Shown in pieces: positions 34,779-44,157 of a DNA stretch of 64,000 nt. The DNA comes from an uncultured Duncaniella sp. (GTDB lineage: Bacteria; Bacteroidota; Bacteroidia; Bacteroidales; Muribaculaceae), in assembly GCA_910589485.1 (NCBI GenBank), contig CAJUSW010000006.1, forward strand, positions 62,001 to 126,000, written 5' to 3'. A model generated the notes under the pieces. It was not told the DNA's origin and did no database searches. It worked only from the letters and a program-made list of their open reading frames with translations. A program made the translations under genes and the position numbers. The number at the start of each line of letters is the position of its first letter. The stretch's first letter is position 1.

Positions 34779-36611
34779 CTACTTCATTGACTGCATTTCC
34801 ACGAGGCGGGTGTAGTAGCCGTTGAGGGCGAGGAGTTCGTCGTGGGTGCCATGCTCCACAATCTCGCCTTCGTGCATCACGCATATCTGGGATGCGTTCT
34901 TGATGGTGGAAAGGCGGTGAGCAATGACAAGCGTTGTACGGTTTTTCATCAGGCGCTCCAAAGCCTCCTGTACCAGCTTCTCGCTCTCACTGTCGAGGGC
35001 CGAGGTGGCCTCGTCGAGGATAAGGATGGGGGGATTCTTCAGGATGGCGCGGGCTATGGAGAGTCGCTGGCGCTGACCGCCCGACAATCGGCAACCGCGG
35101 TCGCCGATATTGGTGTTGTAGCCATCCTCGGTAGCCATGATGAAGTCGTGGGCGTTGGCAATCTTGGCTGCCTGTACCACCTGCTCCATTGTGGCATTCT
35201 TCACGCCGAATGCTATGTTGTTGAATATCGTGTCGTTGAAGAGTATGGCCTCCTGGTTGACGTTGCCCATGAGCGAGCGCAGATCGTGGACCTTCAGGTC
35301 GCGTATGTCGTGGCCGTCAATCATGATCTTGCCCGAATTCACGTCGTAGAATCGTGGCAACAGATCGGCCATAGTGGACTTTCCGCTACCGCTCTGTCCC
35401 ACCAGAGCCACGGTCTCGCCCGGGCGGATGGTGATGTTGGCGTTCTTCACCACGGGCACGTCGGGATCATAGCCGAATGTGACATTCTTGTACTGGATCT
35501 CGCCCTGCAGATCCTCGATCGATTCGGGCTTGGCGGGATCCTGAATGGGGTTCTGGGCGTTGAGTATCGCGTCGACGCGCTCCATCGAGGCCAGACCTTT
35601 CTGTATGCTGTACATCGCTTTGGTCAGATCCTTGGCCGGATTGATGATGGAGTAGAACATCACCATATAATATATGAAAGAGGCGGCGGTCATGCCCGAT
35701 ACACCTTTAATAATAAGTGTGCCACCGAACACCAGCACTATGGCGATGGTGACTGTGCCGAGAAACTCGCTCATGGGGTGGGCGAGCGACTGGCGGCGCT
35801 GTACGTTGCGGGTGATGCGGAAAAATTCCTGGTTGCCGTCATGGAAACGGTCCTGCACTTTCTGCTCGGCATTGAAAGCCTTGATGATGCGTAGGCCTCC
35901 GAGGGTCTCCTCGATGTTGCTCATGAGCAAGCCCCACTGTTGCTGACCTTCAAAGGAGGCCCTTTTCAGCCTCTTGCCCACACGGCCCATCAGCGATCCG
36001 GCGATGGGCAACAGCAACAGCACGAACACTGTGAGCTGCCATGACAGGAACAGCATCATCGATAGGCACACGATGATCATGATGGGATCCTTGAACAGCA
36101 TGTCGAGGGTGGACATGATGGAGTTCTCGATCTCGGCTACGTCGCCGGTCATTCGGGCCATCACATCGCCCTTGCGCTCGGTGGTGAAGAATCCTATGGG
36201 GAGGCGTACAATCTTGTCGTACACATAGTTGCGTATGTCCCTCACGATGCCGGCGCGCATCGGTATCACGAAATAACTGCTCAGGTAGGTGGCACCGGTC
36301 TTGAGCATGGTCATCACCACGAGGAGTCCGGCCATGGCGGTGAGAGTGCCTATCGGGCCCCATTGGCTTATACATTCCTGGGTGTAGTAATAGAAATTGT
36401 TTATCACCACATCCTTCACAGAGCCGCTACCCCAGTCCATGTACACGTAATTGGCTTCCCTGATCTTGAACAGAATCTCGAGGATGGGGATGATCACGGC
36501 AAATGAGAACAGCGTGAGAAAGGCCGCAAGTATATTGAAAAAGATGTTCAGGAACAGATATTTCCTGTAGGGCGGGACAAATCTCCTGAACAGGGTCCAA
36601 AGTTCTTTCAT
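34779..36611 (-). CDS. ABC exporter, MsbA-like (fused membrane and ATPase domains)
   Basis: The 610-residue half-transporter has six membrane helices in residues 1-330, with extra N-terminal length and a large first loop, and a C-terminal nucleotide-binding domain: Walker A GQSGSGKST, signature LSGGQRQRLSIARAIL, Walker B ILILDEATSALDSES and the H-loop VIAHRLS. Such homodimeric exporters of Bacteroidota move lipid-linked or hydrophobic compounds; lipid A-core flipping is the best-known role. The gene lies next to secG and lptE on the same strand, so a lipid A export role fits, but the substrate is not proven. Confidence 0.92.
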   Translation of the reverse strand: MKELWTLFRRFVPPYRKYLFLNIFFNILAAFLTLFSFAVIIPILEILFKIREANYVYMDWGSGSVKDVVINNFYYYTQECISQWGPIGTLTAMAGLLVVMTMLKTGATYLSSYFVIPMRAGIVRDIRNYVYDKIVRLPIGFFTTERKGDVMARMTGDVAEIENSIMSTLDMLFKDPIMIIVCLSMMLFLSWQLTVFVLLLLPIAGSLMGRVGKRLKRASFEGQQQWGLLMSNIEETLGGLRIIKAFNAEQKVQDRFHDGNQEFFRITRNVQRRQSLAHPMSEFLGTVTIAIVLVFGGTLIIKGVSGMTAASFIYYMVMFYSIINPAKDLTKAMYSIQKGLASMERVDAILNAQNPIQDPAKPESIEDLQGEIQYKNVTFGYDPDVPVVKNANITIRPGETVALVGQSGSGKSTMADLLPRFYDVNSGKIMIDGHDIRDLKVHDLRSLMGNVNQEAILFNDTIFNNIAFGVKNATMEQVVQAAKIANAHDFIMATEDGYNTNIGDRGCRLSGGQRQRLSIARAILKNPPILILDEATSALDSESEKLVQEALERLMKNRTTLVIAHRLSTIKNASQICVMHEGEIVEHGTHDELLALNGYYTRLVEMQSMK

Positions 36612-36751
36612 GTACGGGCTTCTAAGAGGTGTGTTTAAGCGGTGTGTCTAAAATGGTCAAAAACACTTACAGCCCACGCCGACTCGCGTGTGTAGCACGT
36701 CGTGTCAGTGCGGGCTATTATGAGTGTGTCAGCCGGCCGGCGTCAAGCAGA

Positions 36752-37156
36752 TTATTCTGCTGTCTCTGCTGCGGGGACGATGGGAGTGGCGGGAATGGTC
36801 TCGGCTGCAGGCTCGGCAGCAGGTGCCTCGGGAGCAGCTGCGGGAGCGGCGGCAGGTGCGGGAGTGTTGAAGTCGCCCGGCACGGTCTGCTCAGTAGCAG
36901 CGGGAGCTGATACGCGCGAGTTGCCTACGATTGCCTTGGGCATGCAGAAAGTGGAGAGCACTGCGAGCACGCAGATGGCTCCGGCGAGTCCCCATGTCAG
37001 TTTCTCGATGAAGCTGTTGGTGCGACGAACGCCCATGATCTGGTTGCTTCCGGCAAATGATGATGAGAGGCCTCCTCCCTTGGACTTCTGTACGAGTACT
37101 ACACAGATGAGGAGCACGGCACAGATGAGGGTCAGGATGATCAGTACAATGTACAT
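36752..37156 (-). CDS. secG: Preprotein translocase subunit SecG with A/P-rich tail
   Basis: The 134-residue protein has two membrane helices (residues about 2-22 and 57-74) around the SecG motif QKSKGGGLSSSFAGSNQ, followed by RRTNSFIEKLTW. SecG assists SecYEG-mediated export. After residue 80 it has an Ala/Pro-rich tail (APAAAPAAAPEAPAA), longer than in the classical protein and common in Bacteroidales. The gene lies in the lptE-repeat protein-secG run. Confidence 0.92.
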   Translation of the reverse strand: MYIVLIILTLICAVLLICVVLVQKSKGGGLSSSFAGSNQIMGVRRTNSFIEKLTWGLAGAICVLAVLSTFCMPKAIVGNSRVSAPAATEQTVPGDFNTPAPAAAPAAAPEAPAAEPAAETIPATPIVPAAETAE

Positions 37157-37184
37157 AATTATTGTGAAATGTATTGTGTATTAA

Positions 37185-37985
37185 TTATTTACTATTATTT
37201 GCCATACCGCGGTTGAGCATCAGCTTCTTAAGAAACCGCAATTGGTCTGCAAAGTAAGCACTTTTTTTTGGATTATTCAAACTTAGAGTGTGAATTATTT
37301 CAAATGCTTTGTCATATCGCTTCTGCCTGATATAGATTTTTGCCAGGCTCTCGCTCAGCGAACTATCATATGCGGGGCTTGATGCCTGGGAAGGAGTGTG
37401 ACGCTCCTCGGAACGCTCGGACTCGCTTTTTGCGCTCTCCTCGGGTGCCTGACGGGCAGGCTCCTCGCGCGGGAGCAGGTCGGTCTCGTCATCGCGGTGC
37501 TTGAGGATAAAGGCGTTGATGAGCGCATCCTGCGAATTGTCGTCGGGGTTTATCGGCTCCGACGGCAGGTCGGTTTCCTCCTCGCGGGCGAGCATCGAGG
37601 AATAGTCGGGGGTGGGATTGAAGATGAGTCGTTCGAGCAGGGCCTCCTCGCGTGGATCGGAGTGCCCGTAGGTCTCCAGAAACTTGGTGATGGCATCGTT
37701 GGTCGACACCTCGCGTCCCTGCCTGGGATAGAAATTCACCCATTCCTCGTAATCCACATCGGCCATCATGAATGCCCGTTGCGGATCGGGGGAATTGAGG
37801 GCGATCTGCTCCATGAGCTCCCGCTTGAGGGTGGGATCCATCGTAGACCCTTCATGCTTGAGCGCGAGCACGGCCGGAAGGACAAAAAACGGATACTCCT
37901 TCACCAGTCCCCTCAGTTGCTCGGGCGAGGGGAGCGACCGGCCGTCCTTGAGGGCCGTCAATATGTGGTTAAGATTCTCATCCAT
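37185..37985 (-). CDS. Bacteroidales conserved protein with C-terminal TPR-like helices
   Basis: The 266-residue protein has a helical N-terminal part (DENLNHILTALKDGRSLPSP, then LVKEYPFFVLPAVLAL), a charged low-complexity middle (about residues 125-205) and an end SLAKIYIRQKRYDKAFEIIH that matches one TPR hairpin. It sits between lptE and secG, an arrangement I recall from other Bacteroidales. It could therefore be a cytoplasmic partner in envelope assembly. No enzymatic motif is seen. Confidence 0.75.
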   Translation of the reverse strand: MDENLNHILTALKDGRSLPSPEQLRGLVKEYPFFVLPAVLALKHEGSTMDPTLKRELMEQIALNSPDPQRAFMMADVDYEEWVNFYPRQGREVSTNDAITKFLETYGHSDPREEALLERLIFNPTPDYSSMLAREEETDLPSEPINPDDNSQDALINAFILKHRDDETDLLPREEPARQAPEESAKSESERSEERHTPSQASSPAYDSSLSESLAKIYIRQKRYDKAFEIIHTLSLNNPKKSAYFADQLRFLKKLMLNRGMANNSK

Positions 37986-38004
37986 CGTATTATCAAGGTG
38001 GCGG

Positions 38005-38526
38005 TTACCAGTTGCCGAGAGTAGCGTTGAATATCAGGTCGACCAGCTCTTTGGAGATCTGGTTACACAGCTCGTCCTGCACGTCGGTGAGCATCTCGCT
38101 TGAGTCGAAATCGCGGTAGGCGCTGAAGGTCTGATCCACATCCTTGCCCTCCTGCTTATTGTCGATATACTTCACGCGCACCTGTATCGTAAGGCGGGTT
38201 TTCGAGGCGTAGGCATTCTCGGTGACAGCCTGGGGCGAGAGGGAATAACCGGTGATCTCGCCCTCGAGCTGCAGGTCGCCTCCCGAATCCACTGTACGCA
38301 GGCGGGTGTTGCGGGAGATATAGTCGAGCAATTCGTTCTCAAACGTCTGCTGCAAAGGCGGGTACACCAGCGCGGCACGTATGGGGAACTGGGAGACGTA
38401 TATGGTCTTGTACACATTATAATCTATCGCCGCTCCGTTGAGCTTGTAACTGATGGTGCATCCTGACGTTATGAACAGGAGCATCACCATGAGAAGCGGA
38501 CGTATAATGCACTGTAGTGATTTCAT
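38005..38526 (-). CDS. lptE: LptE-type outer-membrane lipoprotein for LPS assembly
   Basis: The 173-residue lipoprotein (LLFITSGC, Cys 23) has the family core NGAAIDYNVYKTIYVSQFPIR, a helix-strand PLQQTFENELLDYISRNTRL and QLEGEITGYSLSPQA. This matches the Bacteroidota LptE group that plugs the LPS translocon LptD. It has its own promoter upstream and leads a three-gene run with the TPR-like protein and secG. Confidence 0.88.
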   Translation of the reverse strand: MKSLQCIIRPLLMVMLLFITSGCTISYKLNGAAIDYNVYKTIYVSQFPIRAALVYPPLQQTFENELLDYISRNTRLRTVDSGGDLQLEGEITGYSLSPQAVTENAYASKTRLTIQVRVKYIDNKQEGKDVDQTFSAYRDFDSSEMLTDVQDELCNQISKELVDLIFNATLGNW

Positions 38527-38594
38527 GATTCAGTTGTTCGAGGGTGTCATCCTGGAGAGTCATAATCGACGCATCCATCGACACGTATTTCATG

Positions 38595-38626
38595 CAAAAA
38601 TACGAAAAAATCCCCAATCTCCCAAA
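38595..38626 (-). promoter_or_regulatory. Promoter of lptE
   Basis: On the minus strand TTTG (38623-38626), 20 nt, then TATTTTTG (38595-38602) is a full match to the Bacteroidota consensus. It gives a leader of about 60 nt. The 312-bp divergent gap 38527-38838 contains this promoter and a -7 element for the plus-strand regulator, and nothing else I can identify. Confidence 0.75.
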
Positions 38627-38826
38627 TGCACATTCCTGATGTTGCATCCCACATTCCCCTCTATGGCACCACGCGGTGGAGCATGGCGGCGGCGAGTGGG
38701 CGCACGGGGAGCAATCATGATGCGTGACCGGCCTCACCCATTCCACCAAATACGGCAAAAAGTCAGAATTTTGCCGTTTTCGTAACCATTTTCTTCCCTC
38801 GTGCTCCTCATGTTAACTTTTTATTT

Positions 38827-38834
38827 TAAATTTG
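38827..38834 (+). promoter_or_regulatory. -7 element almost touching the regulator start codon
   Basis: TAAATTTG fits TAnnTTTG and ends only four bases before the ATG at 38839. Transcription from here would give an essentially leaderless mRNA. No convincing -33 is seen, so this needs caution. Confidence 0.45.
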
Positions 38835-38838
38835 CGTC

Positions 38839-40680
38839 ATGGAAATTTTCGGCATACGACAGCGAACCGGAAATCAAGCTGTTTCCGGCCTATCGGCCTT
38901 GATCATCCTCATAGGCCTGACAATGCTATGCTCGTGTGCCCACATAGGCTCGCCATCCGATTCCCGCACCGACAACGACGATACCGAACGGCTCAGCACA
39001 CAAGGGATGATAACGCTCGCGCTCGCCTCCTACCGCGAGGCTGTAGAGTATGGCGACAGTCTGATGGCTATAGCTTCGGAGAATCCATCCGATACAAAAG
39101 CCGCCATCTACGGCAGGATCATCATAGGACAAGCGTGCATATTCATCCCGGAAAGGGCCACGGAGTGTTATCCGGCACTGTCGGAAGCCGAGCAACTGGC
39201 CATTCAAGCCGGCGATAACGAGGCGCTTGTGTCGGTCTACAACGGGCTTGGCCTCTACACCCTCAACCGTGGCATGGATCCGGCAGGTGCTCTATTCTAT
39301 CTGTTCAAGGGGTTGGACATAGCCAAAAAGTATGGATTCAGCAATCTTCACGCGCTGTTGCTCACCAATATAGCGGTTTCCTATTATCTGCGCAACGACC
39401 CGGTGGGACTGCATTACGCTCAGGAATGTTATTACTACGGCAAGGACAATCACAACAGCATGTGCGTGTTCATCGGCGCATTGACGTCGGCCAGTTTCCA
39501 TAAGATTAACAACGACTCGGATCTCGCCCTGCGGTTCATTCGTGAGGCCGAGACTCTACTCCACCGGCTTAAACTCTACAATGTGACCGGAGATCTTTAT
39601 TGCACGTATGCCGACATACTGTATTCACGGGGCGACGAGGCCGGGGCAGAGGAGCTGTACATAAAGGCCCTCGAAGAGTCGGCCAACATGCCTGAATCGG
39701 AGATTGAGATACACCTCGGTTATGCCCAGCTGCTTGCCGGACAGGAAAATCCCCGCAAAGCCATCGTCCACCTCGATTCGGCTCTCGCCATTTCTTCGGC
39801 AAGCGGATATGGCATAAGGCGCACCGATATACTCAACCTGCTATCGAAATCCTACAGCCGTCTTGGCAACACCGCCAAGGCTCTGCACTACAGCACACTG
39901 TACAATCAGGAAAAAGATTCCATAAGCAGGGCCGAGAAGGAGACCAACCTGGAGGAATCGCGCATACGATATGACTATGAGCGGGCCGAGAATGCCTTGA
40001 TGCGACAGAAGATCGACCTGTTGCAGAAGGATCGCGCCCTCAATTGGCTCATATCGCTGATACTTATAGTGGTATGCGTCACAGTCACGCTCGTGATACT
40101 CTACCGCCGCAAGAGCAGGCTTTACTCGGCCATAGTAAAGCAGACGGCCGATGCCGTAAGAAACGAGAAACTCCTGAGAGAGACCATCAGGGATCTGGAG
40201 CGGAGAATGGCGTCGGGACCTGCCTCCACGACTCCTCGGGAAGAAGAATCCCACGACACAGACAGCAGTCAGCCGTCCTCGACCATCACCCCTGAAAAAC
40301 AGGATGAGATAATAAGCCGTCTCGAAAGCCTGATGCTCGACGTGAGCGTTTATACCGACAATGACATAACCAAGGACAAGGTGGCCCGGCTCATCGGCAC
40401 CAACCGCACATATCTCTCCCGCATCATCAACGATCATTATGGGATGACTTTCACTCAGTTCATCAACAGTCTCCGCATCAAGGAAGCGATACGCATCCTC
40501 TCCGACACTGACGATGACACTCCGCTGAAAGCCATAAGCCATCAGCTCGGGTTCAACTCCATGTCCACATTCTATTCCCGTTTCGCTGCCGAGACGGGAA
40601 TGACGCCGGCTACATACAGGACCGAGGCCCGACAACTGCTCGACAAGCAACCCGAATATCCTCACGAGGAAGAGGATTGA
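38839..40680 (+). CDS. Membrane-spanning TPR sensor with C-terminal AraC-type DNA-binding domain
   Basis: The 613-residue protein has an N-terminal hydrophobic segment with a lipobox-like LTMLCSC and then about 330 residues of TPR-like helices (YNGLGLYTLNRGMDPAGALF, ARLRLS-type pairs). A single membrane helix follows near residues 401-421 (NWLISLILIVVCVTVTLVIL), then a coiled linker, and an AraC-type DNA-binding domain (about 500-605: KVARLIGTNRTYLSRIINDH and LGFNSMSTFYSRFAAETGM). This puts the TPR part in the periplasm and the DNA-binding part in the cytoplasm, a one-protein signal path. It probably controls the adjacent SusC/SusD locus. Confidence 0.88.
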   Translation: MEIFGIRQRTGNQAVSGLSALIILIGLTMLCSCAHIGSPSDSRTDNDDTERLSTQGMITLALASYREAVEYGDSLMAIASENPSDTKAAIYGRIIIGQACIFIPERATECYPALSEAEQLAIQAGDNEALVSVYNGLGLYTLNRGMDPAGALFYLFKGLDIAKKYGFSNLHALLLTNIAVSYYLRNDPVGLHYAQECYYYGKDNHNSMCVFIGALTSASFHKINNDSDLALRFIREAETLLHRLKLYNVTGDLYCTYADILYSRGDEAGAEELYIKALEESANMPESEIEIHLGYAQLLAGQENPRKAIVHLDSALAISSASGYGIRRTDILNLLSKSYSRLGNTAKALHYSTLYNQEKDSISRAEKETNLEESRIRYDYERAENALMRQKIDLLQKDRALNWLISLILIVVCVTVTLVILYRRKSRLYSAIVKQTADAVRNEKLLRETIRDLERRMASGPASTTPREEESHDTDSSQPSSTITPEKQDEIISRLESLMLDVSVYTDNDITKDKVARLIGTNRTYLSRIINDHYGMTFTQFINSLRIKEAIRILSDTDDDTPLKAISHQLGFNSMSTFYSRFAAETGMTPATYRTEARQLLDKQPEYPHEEED

Positions 40681-40773
40681 TCCGTCCCCTTTCATTACAC
40701 ATAGTACACGCGCGACTACAGCCCGAAAAATCTTGCGAAAATGGCAATTTGTCGCTATCAGAACTCAACAGGA

Positions 40774-40804
40774 TTGACTTTTTGACAATTATTGTCGTAA
40801 TTTG
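40774..40804 (+). promoter_or_regulatory. Candidate SusC promoter overlapping a 13-bp palindrome
   Basis: TTGA (40774-40777), 19 nt, then a TTTG-ending -7 region (GTAATTTG, 40797-40804) form an imperfect promoter. The spacer contains the perfect dyad GACAAT-T-ATTGTC (40784-40796), a likely operator for a regulator. The leader to the susC ATG is about 120 nt. Confidence 0.45.
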
Positions 40805-40929
40805 CAATCGACGGTTAAGGCATTACTTATCCGTCGAATACGCCTCAACATCACATTATCACCCATTCCCTCGGCTCACCGGCTATAGGATGCCACCGAC
40901 TTGCTTACATAATAATAAACCAATATATC

Positions 40930-43900
40930 ATGACCTATTTCAGATTACTCTCCCGCAGGATGGCCATAATGCTGGCCATGCTTGCCATCGGTGTCGGATT
41001 AGCCACGGCGGCCGGTTCGACCGAAATCTCAGGAATCGTGGTCGACGAGACGGGCGAACCATTGCCCGGCGCAACCGTGCGCGAAGTCACCCGATCCAAG
41101 AGTGAGTCAGTATCGATAGTCATCACCGATCATCAGGGCCATTTTTCCCTCAACCTGCCCGCCGGATGTGAGGAGATCGAGGCTTTCTTTATCGGATATC
41201 ATCCCACACGCGTGAAAGTCATTCCGTCACAGAAGGCTTACCGTATAGAAATGCAACCCAACACCGAGCAACTCGACGAGGTGGTGGTGACCGGTTATCA
41301 GACCATATCCAAGGAACGTGTCACCGGATCATTTGCCAAGGTCGACCGCAAGCAGCTTGAATCCATGCGCATCAATTCGGTGGAGGATATGCTCGAAGGC
41401 CACGTGGCCGGATATACCGACGGCAAGATCCGAGGCATCACCTCGATGAACGGTGTCACCACACCGCTGTATGTGGTCGACGGTTTTCCCGTCGAGCGCA
41501 CCCAGGTGGGATGGGCCGGAGGCGGATTCCAGGATCAGGCCCCCGACATTAATATCGATGACGTGGAGAGCATTACTGTGCTTAAGGATGCGGCCGCCAC
41601 ATCAATATATGGTGCCCGCGCTGCCAACGGTGTTATCGTGATCACCACCAAGAAAGCTCAGAAAGGAAAAGTGAACGTGTCGGCTTCGGCCACATTCTCG
41701 ATCAACCCCTACAAGCGCGACAACACTTTCACCTCCGACTCCCGCGCCGTGATCGATGCCACCCGTAGCTGGATCTCGCAGAATCCCAACTTCTCGGGCG
41801 ACAACGCCAAGTCGTATGCCGAAAACATGCTGAAGACATCATCTGATCTCGCTCCTCACTACAAGGCAGTGTATCAGCGCTATGCCGGAATCATAAGCGA
41901 GCAGCAGCTCAACTCGATGCTCGACTCATGGTCCACCCAGGGTTACCGCTGGTATGACGAGACCGATGCTGTGGACAAGCGCGACGCCACCACCCAGCGA
42001 TACAATCTCTCCGTATCCTCCTCGGGCGAATGCAACAGCATAGTGGCAACCATAGCATACACCCGCGACAATTACAATTCCATCCACTCGCACCGCGACG
42101 GCTTCGACGCTTCACTGCGCAACTCGATACAGATGACCGACTGGGTATCGCTCGATCTCGGGGCTTCGGTGATCTACACCAACAGTTCCACCGCCTCCTA
42201 CTCGGTGTCGGCTCCAGGATTTACTGTCGCTCCCTACATGAGTTTCTATAACGCTGACGGGTCCACTATCGTGAGCAGTCAGGAGGATCGTCTGAGCGCG
42301 TCCCGCCTCAACGCCATCAACAAATATGGACTCTATAACGAGGATATCGACCCGATGGATGAGCTCGGCCGTTCAAATTCCAATCAGAGCGACCTGCTCA
42401 CGCGCCTATATGCCCGCCTGAACTTCAAGATCACCGATTGGCTCAGATTCACCACTCAGTTCCAGTATGAGTTCGGCGAATTCCACACCAAGCAGATCCA
42501 GGAGAAGGAGACATATGCCATCCGCAACAAGATCAACAACTTCTCCTCCACGACCGATGGCGTGAATCCCATCTATAACCTGCCCTACGGTGACATCTAC
42601 TCTCATCTCGCCAACACCCAGCGCGCCTACAACTTCCGTAATCAGTTCGATTTCAACAAGACCTTCGGCGGAGTGCATGACGTCACAGCAATCGCGGGTA
42701 TGGAAATGCGCCACAACAAGAACCGTGCCGAATCCTCCACCCTGTATGGCTATGACGAACAGCTCACCACATGGACAATGGTCGACCAGTCGGCACTCTC
42801 CTCGATACAGGGAGCCATATTCTCGCGCCCATGGATAAGTTCGGCCGACTTCGCAAGCGTCCGCGAGCTCACCAACCGCTTTATATCTTTCTATGCCAAC
42901 GCCGCCTATGCTTTCGATGACCGCTACATGCTCAACGCATCTATCCGCACCGACCGCACCAACCTGTTCGGTACAAGCGGTGAATACCAGGGTAAACCCA
43001 TCTGGTCAGTAGGTGCCGCATGGCGCATCGACCAGGAGAAATTCTTCTCCGCCACATGGGTCAATATGCTCAAACTCCGCACCAGCTACGGTATAGGCGG
43101 TAATATCGCCAAGGATACATGGCCATATCTTGTGGCCTACTACGGCACCAATACCCATCCGGGCGTGGGTGGAGTTTCAGGAACAATCTCCTCCCGTCCC
43201 AATCCATCACTGAGGTGGGAAAAGACCACGACATTCAACGTGGGTGTTGACTTCGCAATGTTCAACAACCGCCTCAACGGTAGCGTGGAATTCTATAATA
43301 AGAAAGGTACCGACCTGCTTGCCTCCTCCAACGGAGTCTCGGTCGAGGGTATGGGATTCTCCACCACAACCATCAACAACGGTGAGATGACCAACCGCGG
43401 TGTGGAACTGAACATCAGCGGTACCATCATCTCCAACCGCGACTGGGCCTGGACCATGCAGGGCGTGCTCGGATACAATCATTCCAATGTCGATTACGTG
43501 AATGTGGAGGCTCCTGTCTACTTCCTACAGATCGACCAACCCGGAGCCTTCCCCCGCGTGGGCAATCCATTCACCGCTATCTACGGCTATGAGTGGGCCG
43601 GTCTGAGCGCCGAAGGTCTCCCGCAGGTCTATGACGCCAACGGTAACATCTGTTCACAGTCATCACCCACCGACCTCTCCGATATCGTGTATCTGGGCAG
43701 CTACACTCCCACCTATAGCGGATCGGTATCCACTTCACTGCGCTGGCGCGACCTTACCCTCTCGGCTATGATGCTCTACGAGGGAGGTCACAAGATGCGC
43801 GACACCAACTTCTCCTACTACGACCGCTGGAAGAATCCGGGCGACGAGGCTTTCACCGATATTCCCCGCTACGTAGCCACCGAGAATCCCTCGCTATACT

Positions 43901-44145
43901 GCAACATGGACCTGTACAACAATTCGTCGGCCGCCGTGTTTGACGCTTCCAATATACGTCTGCGCAACATCTCGCTCACTTACAACCTCCCGCGCCGACT
44001 GTGTTCCAAGTTTTTCGCCCAGGAAGCCCGCCTGATGGCCGGAGTCGAGAACGTGGCCACTTTTGCCAAGTCCAAGAATATGAAATACGCTCTCGGCGGA
44101 TACCAGAAACCCACCTATATGGTGTCGCTCAATCTTAACTTCTAA
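40930..44145 (+). CDS. SusC/RagA-family TonB-dependent outer-membrane transporter
   Basis: The 1071-residue protein has a signal peptide, a carboxypeptidase-D-like domain (residues about 32-110, ISGIVVDETGEPLPGATV) and a TonB-box/plug beginning DEVVVTGYQTISKERVTGSF. The SusC plug signature DVESITVLKDAAATSIYGAR and a long beta-barrel ending in PTYMVSLNLNF follow. With SusD it takes up bound oligomers across the outer membrane. It lies between the TPR/AraC regulator and a SusD gene, 12 bp before the latter. Confidence 0.96.
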   Translation: MTYFRLLSRRMAIMLAMLAIGVGLATAAGSTEISGIVVDETGEPLPGATVREVTRSKSESVSIVITDHQGHFSLNLPAGCEEIEAFFIGYHPTRVKVIPSQKAYRIEMQPNTEQLDEVVVTGYQTISKERVTGSFAKVDRKQLESMRINSVEDMLEGHVAGYTDGKIRGITSMNGVTTPLYVVDGFPVERTQVGWAGGGFQDQAPDINIDDVESITVLKDAAATSIYGARAANGVIVITTKKAQKGKVNVSASATFSINPYKRDNTFTSDSRAVIDATRSWISQNPNFSGDNAKSYAENMLKTSSDLAPHYKAVYQRYAGIISEQQLNSMLDSWSTQGYRWYDETDAVDKRDATTQRYNLSVSSSGECNSIVATIAYTRDNYNSIHSHRDGFDASLRNSIQMTDWVSLDLGASVIYTNSSTASYSVSAPGFTVAPYMSFYNADGSTIVSSQEDRLSASRLNAINKYGLYNEDIDPMDELGRSNSNQSDLLTRLYARLNFKITDWLRFTTQFQYEFGEFHTKQIQEKETYAIRNKINNFSSTTDGVNPIYNLPYGDIYSHLANTQRAYNFRNQFDFNKTFGGVHDVTAIAGMEMRHNKNRAESSTLYGYDEQLTTWTMVDQSALSSIQGAIFSRPWISSADFASVRELTNRFISFYANAAYAFDDRYMLNASIRTDRTNLFGTSGEYQGKPIWSVGAAWRIDQEKFFSATWVNMLKLRTSYGIGGNIAKDTWPYLVAYYGTNTHPGVGGVSGTISSRPNPSLRWEKTTTFNVGVDFAMFNNRLNGSVEFYNKKGTDLLASSNGVSVEGMGFSTTTINNGEMTNRGVELNISGTIISNRDWAWTMQGVLGYNHSNVDYVNVEAPVYFLQIDQPGAFPRVGNPFTAIYGYEWAGLSAEGLPQVYDANGNICSQSSPTDLSDIVYLGSYTPTYSGSVSTSLRWRDLTLSAMMLYEGGHKMRDTNFSYYDRWKNPGDEAFTDIPRYVATENPSLYCNMDLYNNSSAAVFDASNIRLRNISLTYNLPRRLCSKFFAQEARLMAGVENVATFAKSKNMKYALGGYQKPTYMVSLNLNF

Positions 44146-44157
44146 CAAGCAGCCACA

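Noticed and set aside
36660..36725. Terminator of secG with AGCCC...GGGCT arms
   Set aside because: Only five outer pairs are solid and the rest is imperfect, so I did not list it as a feature.
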